Origin: Stenotrophomonas sp. 364
Lineage (GTDB): Bacteria > Pseudomonadota > Gammaproteobacteria > Xanthomonadales > Xanthomonadaceae
Length of the DNA: 64,000 bases
Assembly: GCF_009832905.1 (NCBI RefSeq)
Contig: NZ_CP047135.1
Span: 2,458,001-2,522,000 of the forward strand
Direction: 5' to 3'
Part shown: piece after piece, positions 50,312 to 60,183 of the stretch
Layout of the letters: each line of letters starts with the position of its first letter
Position numbering within the stretch: position 1 is the stretch's first letter
The notes under the pieces: generated by a model
What the model saw: only the letters and a program-made list of their open reading frames with translations
The model's database searches: none
What the model was told of the DNA's origin: nothing
Made by a program: the position numbers and the translations under genes

Positions 50312-50994
50312 GCACGTATTTCAACCCGAAGAGCTTTACCTTCCTGCGCGGCCTGGCCCGCAACAACGACAAGACCTGGTTCAACGAACACAAGCCGCAG
50401 TACGAAGAGCACGTGCGTCAGCCGTTCCTGCGCCTGATCGCCGACCTGCAACCGGACCTGGCCGCGGTCAGCGAGCATTTCCGCGCCGACCCGCGTGGCG
50501 TCGGCGGTTCGCTGTTCCGCATCTACCGCGACGCGCGCTTCTCCAACGACAAGTCGCCGTACAAGAGCTGGCAGGGCGCGCGGCTGTTCCATGAGCGCCG
50601 CAAGCAGGTACCGGCCCCGTCGTTCTACATCCACCTGCAACCCGGCGAGAGCTTCGTCGGTGCCGGGCTGTGGCATCCCGAGCCGGCCACCCAGCGCAAG
50701 GTGCGGCACTTCATCGTCGACAACCCGGGCAGCTGGAAGGCGGCCGCGCATTCGCCCGTGCTGCGCAGGAAGTTCGACTTCGAGGAGAGCGAAAAGCTGG
50801 TGCGCCCACCGCGGGGCTTCGAGCCCGACTTCGAATTCATCGACGACCTCAAGCACCGCAACTGGGTGTTCTGGCGCTCGCTCGACGATGCGGTGATGAC
50901 CGGCCCGCGCCTGCGCCAGACCATCGCGGCGGACCTGGTCACGCTGGGGCCGTTCGTGGACTACCTGTGCGCGGCGCTGGACTTGGAATTCTGA
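50308..50994 (+). CDS. DUF2461 family protein
   Basis: A 228-residue protein of the DUF2461 family (TIGR02453). FLRGLARNNDKTWFNEHKPQYEEHV, IYRDARFSNDKSPYKSWQGARLFHE and FYIHLQPGESFVGAGLWHPEP are family signatures. Function unknown; no catalytic set is established. GTG start overlaps the sbcB stop by four bases. Confidence 0.9.
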   Translation: MSTYFNPKSFTFLRGLARNNDKTWFNEHKPQYEEHVRQPFLRLIADLQPDLAAVSEHFRADPRGVGGSLFRIYRDARFSNDKSPYKSWQGARLFHERRKQVPAPSFYIHLQPGESFVGAGLWHPEPATQRKVRHFIVDNPGSWKAAAHSPVLRRKFDFEESEKLVRPPRGFEPDFEFIDDLKHRNWVFWRSLDDAVMTGPRLRQTIAADLVTLGPFVDYLCAALDLEF

Positions 50995-50999
50995 GCACC

Positions 51000-51986
51000 A
51001 TGCCCACGCATACCGCCATTCCGACGCGCCCGCTGGGGCGCAGCGGCCTGCAGGTATCGCAGGTGGCGCTGGGCTGCTCCGGCTTCTGGGGCAACCATCG
51101 GTTCGCCGAAGGCCAGGCCGAACGCATCGTGCGCCGCGCGTTGGAGCGCGGCGTGAACCTGTTCGACACCGGCCACAACTATTCGGCGTTCAACGCCGAG
51201 CCACGGCTGGGCCGCATCCTGCAGCGCGCCTATGCCAGCCACCCGCGCGACGGGCTGGTGATTTCCAGCAAGGCCGGCACGCTGACCGGCCAGGCCGGCA
51301 TCAGCGGCGCCGAGCAACGCGACTTTTCGCCGGCGAACATCGAGCGCAGCTGCGCCGCCTCGCTGCGCAACCTGCACTGCGACCACCTGGACATCTTCCA
51401 GCTGCACGGCATCGGCCTGCACGAACTGAGCGACGAACTGCTCACCGCGCTGGAGCGCATGCGCCGCAACGGCATGTTCCGCCTGCTGGGGATCAACACC
51501 CATACCGGCGCGATCATGCAGCACATTGCCGACCACCCCACCCTGTTCGACGTGGCGCTGATCGACTACAACGTGCTGCAGCAGGACCGCGAACCGCTGA
51601 TCGCCGCCATGCACGCGGCGGGCATCGGCGTGCTGGCCGGCACCGTGCTGGCCCAGGGCCACCTGCTGCCGGCGCGGGTGCGGTTGCCGCGGCTGGCCGA
51701 CGCCTGGTACCTGGCGCGTGCGTGGCTGAAGCCCTCCAGCCGCCAGCTGATGCGCAGCGCGCGCACCCTGCGGAAGGCAGTGGCCAGCGTGCACTCGCAG
51801 TTGCCCGGGCAGACCGCGTTTGCCTACGTGCTGCAGAACCCGGGCATCGCCAGTGGCGTGCTGGGCACGACCCGGGTGGGCAACCTCGACCAGATCCTGG
51901 ACACCCGCGTGGACGCGCTGCAGCCCGACGAACGGGCGCGGCTGGTGGCCGCGTTCCAGCGCGCCGGCAGCTCGCCCAGCCAGTAG
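51000..51986 (+). CDS. Aldo/keto reductase
   Basis: A 328-residue NAD(P)H-dependent reductase with the (beta/alpha)8 tetrad Asp56, Tyr61, Lys91 and His136 (FDTGHNYSAFN, ISSKAG, IFQLHGIG). Substrate unknown. It starts 5 bp after the DUF2461 gene, so it is probably on the same transcript. An in-frame start 330 bp upstream would overlap that gene and is dropped. Confidence 0.9.
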   Translation: MPTHTAIPTRPLGRSGLQVSQVALGCSGFWGNHRFAEGQAERIVRRALERGVNLFDTGHNYSAFNAEPRLGRILQRAYASHPRDGLVISSKAGTLTGQAGISGAEQRDFSPANIERSCAASLRNLHCDHLDIFQLHGIGLHELSDELLTALERMRRNGMFRLLGINTHTGAIMQHIADHPTLFDVALIDYNVLQQDREPLIAAMHAAGIGVLAGTVLAQGHLLPARVRLPRLADAWYLARAWLKPSSRQLMRSARTLRKAVASVHSQLPGQTAFAYVLQNPGIASGVLGTTRVGNLDQILDTRVDALQPDERARLVAAFQRAGSSPSQ

Positions 51987-52049
51987 CGTTCACACTTCTC
52001 CACCGGCGCTGCGGCAAGCTCGGGGCAGTCTCCTGCAGGTACCGGATCG

Positions 52050-52628
52050 ATGAAGAAACTTCCGTGGTTGCTGCTGGCCCTGCTGCTGGTGCTGGCAGGC
52101 CTGTTTTTCAGCGGGCCCTACCTGACCGTGCGCGGCCTGGCCCAGGCCATCGAAACCCGCGACACCGCCAAGCTGGACCGCTACGTCGACTTCCCGCTGC
52201 TGCGCGCCAACCTGCGCGCCCAGCTCAACGACTATGTGGTGCGCCAGGCCGGCCCGGAGGTGCAGTCCAACCTGCTGGGTGCGCTGCTGCTGTCGGCCAG
52301 CGAGAAGCTGACCGGGACCGCCGTGGATGCGATGGCCACGCCCACCGGCATCGGCGCACTGCTGGAAGGCCACACCTTGTGGAAACGGGCCAGCAACGAC
52401 CTGGAAAGCAACGACGCCTACGCCGCGCCGCGCAAGCCGCGCCCGCTGCGGGGCGCCGAGCACCATTTCGAATCGCTGTCGCGCTTCACCGCCACCACGC
52501 ATACCGCCAGCGGCGCGCCCATCGTGTTCGTCCTGCAGCGCTTCGGGCTGCGCTGGAAGCTGGTGGACATCCGCCTGCCACTATCGGACGACGCGCCCCA
52601 ACAGCCGACAGGCCTCCCCATCCGGTAG
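52050..52628 (+). CDS. DUF2939 family membrane-anchored protein
   Basis: A 192-residue protein with one N-terminal membrane helix (MKKLPWLLLALLLVLAGLFF) and a periplasmic domain typical of DUF2939: GPYLTVRGLAQAIETRDTAKLDRYVDFPLLRANL. A Pro/Arg-rich segment and a small strand end the protein. Function unknown. It is 63 bp after the aldo/keto reductase. Confidence 0.88.
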   Translation: MKKLPWLLLALLLVLAGLFFSGPYLTVRGLAQAIETRDTAKLDRYVDFPLLRANLRAQLNDYVVRQAGPEVQSNLLGALLLSASEKLTGTAVDAMATPTGIGALLEGHTLWKRASNDLESNDAYAAPRKPRPLRGAEHHFESLSRFTATTHTASGAPIVFVLQRFGLRWKLVDIRLPLSDDAPQQPTGLPIR

Positions 52629-52702
52629 GGACCGCCCGTTGGCAGGTGCGTTGAGGTGGGTGGGTGCGCCAAATGCCTCCGGCCATGGCCCACGGTCATG
52701 AC

Positions 52703-53650
52703 CTACCCGTCGTTGGCGACGCCGTGGGGTACGTGCCCGGCGGCCACGCTCTGGTGCTGGCGGGCGCTGTCGATGTTGTGCTGCGAATCGTCGAAGAAGA
52801 TGTCCGCGCCGAACGCTTCCAGGAACGGCCCCTTGTGCCGCCCGCCCAGGAACAGCGCCTCGTCCAGGCGCACGCCCCACTCGCGCAGGGTGCGGATGAC
52901 CCGCTCGTGTGCCGGCGCCGAACGCGCGGTCACCAGCGCGGTACGGATCGGCGCATCCTCGCCCGACGGGAACACCGCCTGCAGGGTATGCAGGGCAGAC
53001 AGGAAGTTGCGGAACGGGCCGCCGCTGAGCGGCTCGCGCGCATTCTCACGCTCATGCCGGCCGAACGCTTCCACGCCCTGCTCGCGCGAGATGCGCTCGC
53101 TTTCGTCGCCGAAGATCACCGCGTCGCCATCGAAGGCAATACGCAGCTGGCCCAGTGGCCGGCCCAGGTCGACCTGCTCGGCGGCGGCGATGGTCTCGCC
53201 CGGCGGCTTGGGCAGGATGGTGGCCGCGGCAATGCCGTGCAACAGCGCGCGGCGCACCGACTCGGGGTTGGCCGACAGGAACAGGTCGGTGCCGAACGGC
53301 TTCACGTAGGGCCAGGTAGGCTCGCCGGCGGTGAAGGTGGCGCGGATGATGCCCAGGCCGTAATGCTGGATCGAGTTGAAGATGCGCAGACCGGTGTCGG
53401 CCGAGTTGCGCGACAGCAGGATCACTTCCACCCGTGGTTGTTCGGGCGACTGTCCCTGGTTGAGCGCCAGCAGCTTGCGCACCACCGGGAAGGCCACGCC
53501 CGGGCGCAGCACGTCGTCCTCATGCTTGCGCTGGTATTCGGCGTAGGCATCCACGCCCTCGGCCTCGAACAGCGCATGGCCTTCTTCGAGATCGAACAGC
53601 GCGCGCGAGGTTACCGCGACGGTCAGCAGACGGGGGGTGTTGTCGCCCAT
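52703..53650 (-). CDS. Cytosolic 5'-nucleotidase family protein
   Basis: A 315-residue protein of the 5'-nucleotidase family related to eukaryotic NT5C1 (HAD superfamily). Visible blocks are TVAVTSRALFDLEEGHALFE, ILLSRNSADTGLRIFNSI, AFDGDAVIFGDESERISREQG (Asp motif) and ADIFFDDSQHNIDSA. It likely removes phosphate from nucleotide monophosphates. ATG 53650 is chosen as start; 17 in-frame codons before it lack support. It is downstream of nadK on the same strand. Confidence 0.85.
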   Translation of the reverse strand: MGDNTPRLLTVAVTSRALFDLEEGHALFEAEGVDAYAEYQRKHEDDVLRPGVAFPVVRKLLALNQGQSPEQPRVEVILLSRNSADTGLRIFNSIQHYGLGIIRATFTAGEPTWPYVKPFGTDLFLSANPESVRRALLHGIAAATILPKPPGETIAAAEQVDLGRPLGQLRIAFDGDAVIFGDESERISREQGVEAFGRHERENAREPLSGGPFRNFLSALHTLQAVFPSGEDAPIRTALVTARSAPAHERVIRTLREWGVRLDEALFLGGRHKGPFLEAFGADIFFDDSQHNIDSARQHQSVAAGHVPHGVANDG

Positions 53651-53729
53651 GGCACTCAGCAATCCAATGCGGCCGCAGCGGCCGGCCAGCCATTGTCCCA
53701 CAGTGGATGGCTGTGACGGCCCGGCCCGT

Positions 53730-54500
53730 TCAGAACATGAACTGTTCGCTGAGGATCCGGTCTTCCAGGTTGTGCTCGGGGTCGAACAGCAGGGTGACCC
53801 GGCGCTCGCGCGATTCGCGGATGGTCACTTCGACCACGTCGCGGGTTTCGTGGGAGTCAGCGGTCACACTCACCGGGCGCTTGTACGGGTCGAGCACGCG
53901 GAAGCGCACCTCGGTGTCGGCCTTGAGGATCGCCCCGCGCCACCGGCGCGGCCGGTACGGCGCCAGCGGGGTCAGCGCGATGGTATGCGAGCCCAGCGGC
54001 AGGATCGGTCCATGCGCGGAATAGTTGTAGGCGGTGCTGCCAGCCGGGGTGGCCACCAGCACGCCGTCACCGATCAGTTCGGCCACGCGCTCCTGGCCAT
54101 TGAGATCCACGCCGATATGCGCGGCCTGGCGGGTCTGGCGCAGCAGCGAGACGTCGTTGTAGGCAAGCGAGCCGGTGGTGGTGCCCGACTCGGTCAGTGC
54201 AAGCATCTCCAGCGGCCGCAGGTGCGCGGGCTCGGCCGCCGCGAGGCGGGCCGGGAGGTCCTCGTCACGGAACTGGTTCATCAGGAACCCGACCGTGCCC
54301 AGCTTCATGCCGAACACCGGCTTGCCGAGCGCGGCATGCCGATGCAGGGTCTGCAGCATGAAGCCATCGCCCCCCAGCGGGCACAGCACATCGGCCTGCT
54401 CGGGCGTGCAATCGCCATAGCGGGCCAGCATCTGCGCCAGCGCCTGCTGCGCGGGCTCGGTGTTGCTGGCCAGGAAGGCGATACGGGGGGAAGCGCTCAT
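53730..54500 (-). CDS. nadK: NAD kinase
   Basis: A 256-residue NAD kinase with the catalytic GGDG (43-46) in [15 protein letters not shown], the NDVSLLR loop (NAD-adenine binding) and the glycine-rich [22 protein letters not shown]. It phosphorylates NAD to NADP. It lies 80 bp from the 5'-nucleotidase gene. The window also holds the genes for quinolinate synthesis, so NAD metabolism is well represented. Confidence 0.95.
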   Translation of the reverse strand: MSASPRIAFLASNTEPAQQALAQMLARYGDCTPEQADVLCPLGGDGFMLQTLHRHAALGKPVFGMKLGTVGFLMNQFRDEDLPARLAAAEPAHLRPLEMLALTESGTTTGSLAYNDVSLLRQTRQAAHIGVDLNGQERVAELIGDGVLVATPAGSTAYNYSAHGPILPLGSHTIALTPLAPYRPRRWRGAILKADTEVRFRVLDPYKRPVSVTADSHETRDVVEVTIRESRERRVTLLFDPEHNLEDRILSEQFMF

Positions 54501-54577
54501 CGGTGGATCCGGTGCGGCAGTTTGTTGCACAGAGCATACCTGCCGCACCACGGCAAAGCAGCCGTCGCTCTTTGTTC

Positions 54578-54697
54578 CTGGGCTGGGCCGGGGGGTGTGG
54601 GTTCACGGGACCCTCCACCGCATGGATGCGGTGGCGGAGCCTACAAGGACGTACTTGCGGCGTGTCCCGTGAACCCACACAGCCCCGCCCAGCCCAG
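54578..54697 (+). repeat. Long hairpin element, copy D
   Basis: Arms 54578-54611 and 54664-54697 pair over 34 positions with three mismatches. The inner 52 nt read CCTCCACCGCA-TGGA-TGCGGTGG-CGGAGCCTACA, GGACGTACTTGCGGCGT: the inner hairpin is identical to copy C, while the arms share no sequence with copy C. An A/C-rich strip (54737-54758) follows, as in copies B and C. Confidence 0.85.
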
Positions 54698-54752
54698 GAG
54701 CAAACGGCACGCGCTGCCGTTCGCCTTTGCCGCACCAAGCCAAACAACCAAA

Positions 54753-54778
54753 CAAAAAAGGCCCCGCGTGAGCGGGGC
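54753..54778 (-). terminator. Rho-independent terminator of gdhB
   Basis: On the minus strand the 8-bp stem GGCCCCGC-TCAC-GCGGGGCC is followed by TTTTTT. It is 164 bp past the gdhB stop, with several other hairpins between. Confidence 0.82.
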
Positions 54779-54881
54779 CGTTGGTTTTCATGCACGTGCC
54801 AGGCACGCGCCTGGAGCAGAGCCCCCCTGAGTCAGGGGGGCGCGCCGAAGGCGCGGGAGTCTGGAAGCATCGTTTGCATGG

Positions 54882-54910
54882 GCCCCACGGTTTGCAAAGC
54901 AAACCGTGGG
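54882..54910. terminator. Perfect 12-bp hairpin just past gdhB
   Basis: CCCCACGGTTTG, loop CAAAG, CAAACCGTGGGG. It lies 32 bp past the gdhB stop. It lacks a T-run, so it may stabilise the mRNA end or serve with the real terminator further on. Confidence 0.6.
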
Positions 54911-54941
54911 GCGTCAGCGCGAATGCGCTCACGCACCATGC

Positions 54942-57900
54942 TTACGCACCATGCGCGGCCAGCTGACCCAGGCGCTGCACCGCGACCGAGACGGTCGGGT
55001 AGTCCAGGGTCTTCTGCTCGGCCAGTTCGGCCAGCATCGACAGGGTGAAGCGCAGGCTGCTGTCGTCACGGCCGATCCAGGCCGCCACCTTGGCTTCGGC
55101 GCTGCTGCCCTTCATCGACAGCACCTGGGCAGCCAGGTTGCGATGGTGGGCGGCCAACTCGTCGCGCAGCACGCCACGCGCCACTGCATGCCAACGGCCG
55201 TTGACCTCCAGCGCGTCGATCTGCTCGAACAACCACGGCAGCTGCAGGGCGTCGCCCAGGCGGAAGTGGATCTTGGACACGTCCACCGGCTTCAGCTTGC
55301 GGGTCCGGGCCAGTTCGATGATGTCGAACGCCGGTTCCAGGAACTGCAGCTCGGACAGCTGCTGTGCCAGTGCCGGCGGCAGGCCCTTTTCCTTCCACTC
55401 GGCCACGCTCGCCTCGTAAGCCGGGCGCTGCGAATCGGGCAGCACGCCCGATGCCACGCGGATGTCATTGAAGGCGGCCTGGTAGCGGTTCACCGCCTCG
55501 GTGATGCCCGGCATCGTGCCCGGGCGCGACAGCAGCCAGCGCACGAACGAACGCTGCAGCTTCCAGATCACTTCCAGCGCATCGATCTGCACCGATTCCG
55601 GCAGCGTGCCGTCGAGCGCATCGATCTGTGCCCACAGGGCACGTGCGTCCAGCGTTTCACGGCTGATCGTGTAGGCCTTGGCGACCTCGGCCACGCTGCG
55701 GCCGGTGTCTTCCTGCATACGCATCAGGAACGTGGCGCCCATCCGGTTGATGGTCTGGTTGGTCACGGCCGTGGCGATGATTTCGCGCTTCAGGCGGTGA
55801 CGCTCCATCGCATCGGCATACTTCTTCTGCAGCGGCGTCGGGAAGTAACGCTGCAGCTCCTTGGACAGGTACGGATCTTCCGGGATGTCCGAATCCAGCA
55901 GTTGGGCAAACGCAACCAGCTTGGAGTAGGACAGCAGCACCGACAGTTCCGGACGGGTCAGGCCCTGGCCGCGCGCCTTGCGTGCCGACAGCTCCGCATC
56001 GGAGGGCAGGTACTCGATCTGGCGATCCAGCAGGCCCTGCTGCTCCAGCGTGCGGATGAAGTGCTGCTTGGAGCCCAGGCGCTTGACCGCCATCCGCTCC
56101 ATCAGGCTCAGGGCCTGGTTCTGGCGGTAGTTGTCGTTGAGCACCAGCGCGGCCACTTCGTCGGTCATCGACGCCAGCAGCTTGTTGCGCTGTTCAACGG
56201 TCAGCTTCTTGGCCCGCACCACATCATTGAGCAGGATCTTGATGTTGACTTCGTGGTCGGAGGTGTCCACACCGGCCGAGTTGTCGATGAAGTCGGTGTT
56301 GAGCAGCACGCCGGCCTGGGCCGCTTCGATACGGCCCAGCTGGGTCATGCCCAGGTTGCCGCCCTCGCCCACCACCTTGCAGCGCAACTCGCCGCCATTG
56401 ACGCGCAGCGCGTTGTTGGCGCGGTCGCCGACATCGCTGTGCTGCTCGCTGGCGGCCTTGACGTAGGTGCCGATGCCGCCGTTCCACAGCAGGTCCACCG
56501 GGGCCTTGAGGATGGCGCTCATCAGGTCGTTGGGCGACATCGCCTTGACGTTCTCGTCCAGGCCCAGCACCTCACGCACCTGCGGGGTGATCTCGATCGA
56601 CTTCAGGCTGCGCGGGTATACGCCGCCGCCCTTGCTGATCAGCTTGGCATCGTAATCGGCCCAGCTGGATCGCGGCACGGTGAACAGACGCTCGCGCTCG
56701 ACGAAGGTCGTGGCCGCATCCGGGTTCGGGTCCAGGAAGATGTGGCGGTGATCGAACGCGGCGACCAAGCGGATGTGGCGCGACAGCAGCATGCCGTTGC
56801 CGAACACGTCGCCGGACATGTCGCCCACGCCGACCGCGGTGAAATCCTGGCTCTGGCTGTCACGGCCCAGCGCACGGAAGTGGCGCTTGACCGACTCCCA
56901 CGCACCGCGCGCGGTGATGCCCATGCCCTTGTGGTCGTAACCGACCGAGCCACCGGAGGCGAACGCATCGCCCATCCAGAAGCCATGCGCGATGGCCAGG
57001 CCATTGGCGATGTCGGAGAAGGTCGCGGTGCCCTTGTCGGCCGCCACCACCAGGTACGGGTCGTCCATGTCGTGGCGGACCACGTCCACCGGCGGCACGA
57101 TCTTGTTGTTGACGATGTTGTCGGTGATGTCCAGCAGGCCCTGGATGAACAGCTTGTAGCAGGCCACGCCGTTGGCGAACACCGCATCCCGGTCGCCGCT
57201 GGCCGGCGGTACCTTGGCGAAGAAGCCGCCCTTCGCGCCGACCGGCACGATGACCGTGTTCTTGACCATCTGCGCCTTGACCAGGCCCAGCACTTCGGTA
57301 CGGAAGTCTTCGCGACGGTCCGACCAGCGCAGGCCACCACGGGCCACCGCGCCGAAGCGCAGGTGGGTGCCTTCCACGCGCGGGCCGTACACGAAGATTT
57401 CGCGGTACGGACGCGGCTTGGGCAGGTCCGGCACCAGCGCCGAATCGAACTTGAAGCTGATGACATGGCCGTGCTGGCCGTTGGCATCGGTCTGGTAGTA
57501 GCTGGTCCGCAGGGTGGCGTCGATCACGCCCATGAAGCTGCGCAGGATGCGGTCTTCATCCAGGCTGGAGACGCGGTCCATCAGCTTCAGAAGCGCGTCG
57601 CGCGCGGCATCCATCTGTGCCGTGCGGTCGCCCTTGCGGGCATCGACCACGGTCTTGAGCACCTTCAGGGTGGCCTCGTCGCCGCCGGCCAGCACGGTCA
57701 GGTGCTCGCGCAGCTGGGCCTGGCCCTCGGCGATGGCGTCCTTGCTCTCGTGGCCGGTTGCCGGGTCGAAGCGGGCTTCGAACAGTTCCACCAGCAGGCG
57801 GGCCAGCAGCGGGTAGCGGGTGAAGGTGCCTTCCACATAGGCCTGCGAGAACGGCACGCCGGTCTGCAGCAGGTACTTGCAGTAACCACGCAGCATCGCC

Positions 57901-59918
57901 ACCTGGCGCCAATGCAGGCCAGCGGCCAGCACCAGGCGGTTGAAGCCGTCGTTCTCGGCATCGCCGTGCCACACGCGGGCGAAGGTTTCACCGAAGGCGG
58001 CATCGACGCTCGGAGCGTCGATCGCACCGGCTACCGATTCCACTTCGAAGTCCTGCACGTACACGGGCGCGTTGTCCACCGTGAGACGGTATGGACGCTC
58101 GGCGATCACGCGCAGGCCCATGTTTTCCATCATCGGCAGCGCGTCCGACAGCGGAATGTCGTCCAGCTGGCGGTACAGCTTCAGGCGCAGGCCATCGCCG
58201 CCTTCGCGCTGCACGGCCTGCAGGCTCAGGCGCAGGTCGTCCGGACCGGTCAGCGCGTCGAGCTGGCTGACGTCGTTGGCCGCGATCTCGGTGCTGGAGT
58301 CTTCGATGTAACCGGCCGGCAGGGCCTTGCCGATTCGGGCCGCAATGCGCAGGCCTTCGCTTTCACCATGGCGGGCCACCAGCGCTTCGCGCAGGTCGTC
58401 CTGCCAGTTGCGCAGCACCTGGGCCAGCTTCTGTTCCAGCGCGCTGGTGTCCACTTCAAGGGTCTGGCCAGCCTTCGGGCGCACGATCAGGTGCACCTGG
58501 GCCAGCGGCGACTCACCCAGTACCACCGAGCTGTCCACGTACTCGCCCTGCAGGGCGTCCTTGAGCATCGCTTCGATGCGCAGGCGCACGTCGGTGTTGA
58601 AGCGTTCGCGCGGCAGGTAGACCAGCGCGGAGATGAAACGGCTGTACTTGTCGCGGCGCAGGAACAGGCGGCTGCGCACGCGCTCCTGCAGGCCCAGCAC
58701 GCCCATGGCGGTGCGGAACAGTTCGTCCTCGCTGGACTGGAACAGTTCTTCGCGCGGCAGGGTTTCCAGGATGTGGCGCAGGGCCTTGCCGCTATGGCTG
58801 CTCGGCGCCAGGCCGGAGTGGCTCATGACATATTCGTGGCGCTGCCGCACCAGCGGGATTTCCCACGGGCGGCGGTTGTAGGCGCTGGAGGTGAACAGGC
58901 CCAGGAAGCGCTGCTCGCCGATGATCTTGCCCTTGGCGTCGAATTCCAGCACGCCGATGTAGTCCATGTAGCCTGCGCGGTGAACGCGCGAACGGGCATT
59001 GGTCTTGGTCAGGATCAGCGCGTCCTTCAACCCGGTGGTGGCGTTGAGGCCCTGCGCAGCGAGGGTCTTGACCGGACGGGCGGCGGACTTGTCCTTGCCG
59101 CGCATCAGGCCCAGGCCGGTCTCGTTGAGCGGCGCCAGCACGTCTTCCTTGCCCTGCTTCTCCACGCGGTATTCGCGGTAGCCGAAGAAGGTGAAGTGGT
59201 TGTCGGCGGCCCAGCGCAGGAATTCCTGTGCTTCGGCGCGCGAAGCCGCATCGATCGGCAGCTGGCGGGTGCCGAGGTCGTCGGCCAGGCTCTTGGCCTT
59301 GCTGCGCATCGCGTCCCAGTCGCCGACGATGGCACGCACCTCGTCCAGCGCCTTGACGATCGCCTGCTCGACGTCGGCCATGGCTTCGGCCGGCTGGCGG
59401 TCGATTTCCAGCAGCATCACCGATTCGGCATTGCCGTCGCTGACACCGCTCAGCTTGCCGGCCTTGTCGCGCGCGAAGCGGATCACCGGGTGGCCCAGCA
59501 CGTGCACGCCGATGCCATGCTCGGCCAGCGACATGGTCACCGTGTCGACCAGGAACGGCATGTCGTCATTGACGATCTGCAGCACCGTATGCGGCGACTC
59601 CCACCCGTTGCCCTTCAGGGTCGGGTTGAACACACGCACATTGGCCTTGCCGGATTTGCGCACGCGGGCGAACTCCAGCGTGTCGGCCGCCAGGGCGGCC
59701 CACTCCTCCGCGGTGTGGTGCGGGAACTCGTCCGCCTCCATGCGCTTGTAGAAGTCGGCGGCAAATGCGACGGCCTCGGCCTGCCCGGCCGCCGGGTAGC
59801 GCTTGCGCAAGGCCGTGTACACCGGCTCCAGCGAGAAGCCCACTGGCGAAACAGTCTGCGTATCGGCTGGTTTGGATTTGTTTTTCACGGTCTTGGCTGC
59901 TGGTTTCTGCGATTTCAT
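54942..59918 (-). CDS. gdhB: NAD-specific glutamate dehydrogenase, large (L-180 class)
   Basis: A 1658-residue NAD-GDH. It carries long N-terminal regulatory domains (ACT-like, about 50-700) and a central catalytic core with GGLRWSDRREDFRTEVLGLVKAQ (near 860), PVGAKGGFF (catalytic lysine, near 892) and the Rossmann part. A large C-terminal helical region ends the protein. It deaminates glutamate to 2-oxoglutarate. Members of this class are allosterically controlled. ATG 59918 (MKSQKPAAK) is preferred over 59975. The symbol follows Pseudomonas usage. Confidence 0.95.
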   Translation of the reverse strand: MKSQKPAAKTVKNKSKPADTQTVSPVGFSLEPVYTALRKRYPAAGQAEAVAFAADFYKRMEADEFPHHTAEEWAALAADTLEFARVRKSGKANVRVFNPTLKGNGWESPHTVLQIVNDDMPFLVDTVTMSLAEHGIGVHVLGHPVIRFARDKAGKLSGVSDGNAESVMLLEIDRQPAEAMADVEQAIVKALDEVRAIVGDWDAMRSKAKSLADDLGTRQLPIDAASRAEAQEFLRWAADNHFTFFGYREYRVEKQGKEDVLAPLNETGLGLMRGKDKSAARPVKTLAAQGLNATTGLKDALILTKTNARSRVHRAGYMDYIGVLEFDAKGKIIGEQRFLGLFTSSAYNRRPWEIPLVRQRHEYVMSHSGLAPSSHSGKALRHILETLPREELFQSSEDELFRTAMGVLGLQERVRSRLFLRRDKYSRFISALVYLPRERFNTDVRLRIEAMLKDALQGEYVDSSVVLGESPLAQVHLIVRPKAGQTLEVDTSALEQKLAQVLRNWQDDLREALVARHGESEGLRIAARIGKALPAGYIEDSSTEIAANDVSQLDALTGPDDLRLSLQAVQREGGDGLRLKLYRQLDDIPLSDALPMMENMGLRVIAERPYRLTVDNAPVYVQDFEVESVAGAIDAPSVDAAFGETFARVWHGDAENDGFNRLVLAAGLHWRQVAMLRGYCKYLLQTGVPFSQAYVEGTFTRYPLLARLLVELFEARFDPATGHESKDAIAEGQAQLREHLTVLAGGDEATLKVLKTVVDARKGDRTAQMDAARDALLKLMDRVSSLDEDRILRSFMGVIDATLRTSYYQTDANGQHGHVISFKFDSALVPDLPKPRPYREIFVYGPRVEGTHLRFGAVARGGLRWSDRREDFRTEVLGLVKAQMVKNTVIVPVGAKGGFFAKVPPASGDRDAVFANGVACYKLFIQGLLDITDNIVNNKIVPPVDVVRHDMDDPYLVVAADKGTATFSDIANGLAIAHGFWMGDAFASGGSVGYDHKGMGITARGAWESVKRHFRALGRDSQSQDFTAVGVGDMSGDVFGNGMLLSRHIRLVAAFDHRHIFLDPNPDAATTFVERERLFTVPRSSWADYDAKLISKGGGVYPRSLKSIEITPQVREVLGLDENVKAMSPNDLMSAILKAPVDLLWNGGIGTYVKAASEQHSDVGDRANNALRVNGGELRCKVVGEGGNLGMTQLGRIEAAQAGVLLNTDFIDNSAGVDTSDHEVNIKILLNDVVRAKKLTVEQRNKLLASMTDEVAALVLNDNYRQNQALSLMERMAVKRLGSKQHFIRTLEQQGLLDRQIEYLPSDAELSARKARGQGLTRPELSVLLSYSKLVAFAQLLDSDIPEDPYLSKELQRYFPTPLQKKYADAMERHRLKREIIATAVTNQTINRMGATFLMRMQEDTGRSVAEVAKAYTISRETLDARALWAQIDALDGTLPESVQIDALEVIWKLQRSFVRWLLSRPGTMPGITEAVNRYQAAFNDIRVASGVLPDSQRPAYEASVAEWKEKGLPPALAQQLSELQFLEPAFDIIELARTRKLKPVDVSKIHFRLGDALQLPWLFEQIDALEVNGRWHAVARGVLRDELAAHHRNLAAQVLSMKGSSAEAKVAAWIGRDDSSLRFTLSMLAELAEQKTLDYPTVSVAVQRLGQLAAHGA

Positions 59919-60163
59919 GACGGAGCGGTGCGTGTTGCTCAGTTGGGAAAATGAAATTGTAGGCCTACCGCACAAAAATACCTTGCTGCAGGACGGAATA
60001 AGGTGATTCGGGTTGGGTGGCGTTTACGTCGCGATGGTCAATCCGCACGGGTACGGACGTTGGCGTGGGAGATCCACACGCAGCCAAGCATCGGCCACGT
60101 TCGTGGCAACTTGACGATGGGTATCAGATCCCGCGCAAATACAAGGCTTCTCCAATTCTGAAC

Positions 60164-60179
60164 TGGACGGTATAGTCCA
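60164..60179. promoter_or_regulatory. Inverted repeat over the -10 region of the efflux operon
   Basis: TGGAC-GGTATA-GTCCA: perfect 5-bp half-sites around a 6-bp core. TATAGT (60171-60176) is a good -10 box, 8 bp before the GTG start of the TetR gene. The position is that expected of an operator for this regulator. The short distance suggests a leaderless or near-leaderless mRNA. Confidence 0.55.
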
Positions 60180-60183
60180 CCGC

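Larger units (their letters stand above)
54501..54941. other. 441-bp non-coding gap with multiple hairpins between gdhB and nadK
   Basis: No gene is supported. It contains, in order, nadK upstream sequence, long hairpin copy D (54578-54697), the gdhB terminator (54753-54778), and three further short hairpins: CCCCCCTGA/TCAGGGGGG (54821-54839), CGCGCC/GGCGCG (54840-54854), and the 12-bp stem at 54882-54910. Confidence 0.85.

Noticed and set aside
54906..59954. A 1682-codon open frame on the plus strand opposite the glutamate dehydrogenase gene
   Set aside because: GC-rich codons leave few stops on the other strand. The translation is low-complexity (His, Gln, Ala, Val, Arg) with no domain, whereas the minus-strand product is a clear GDH.
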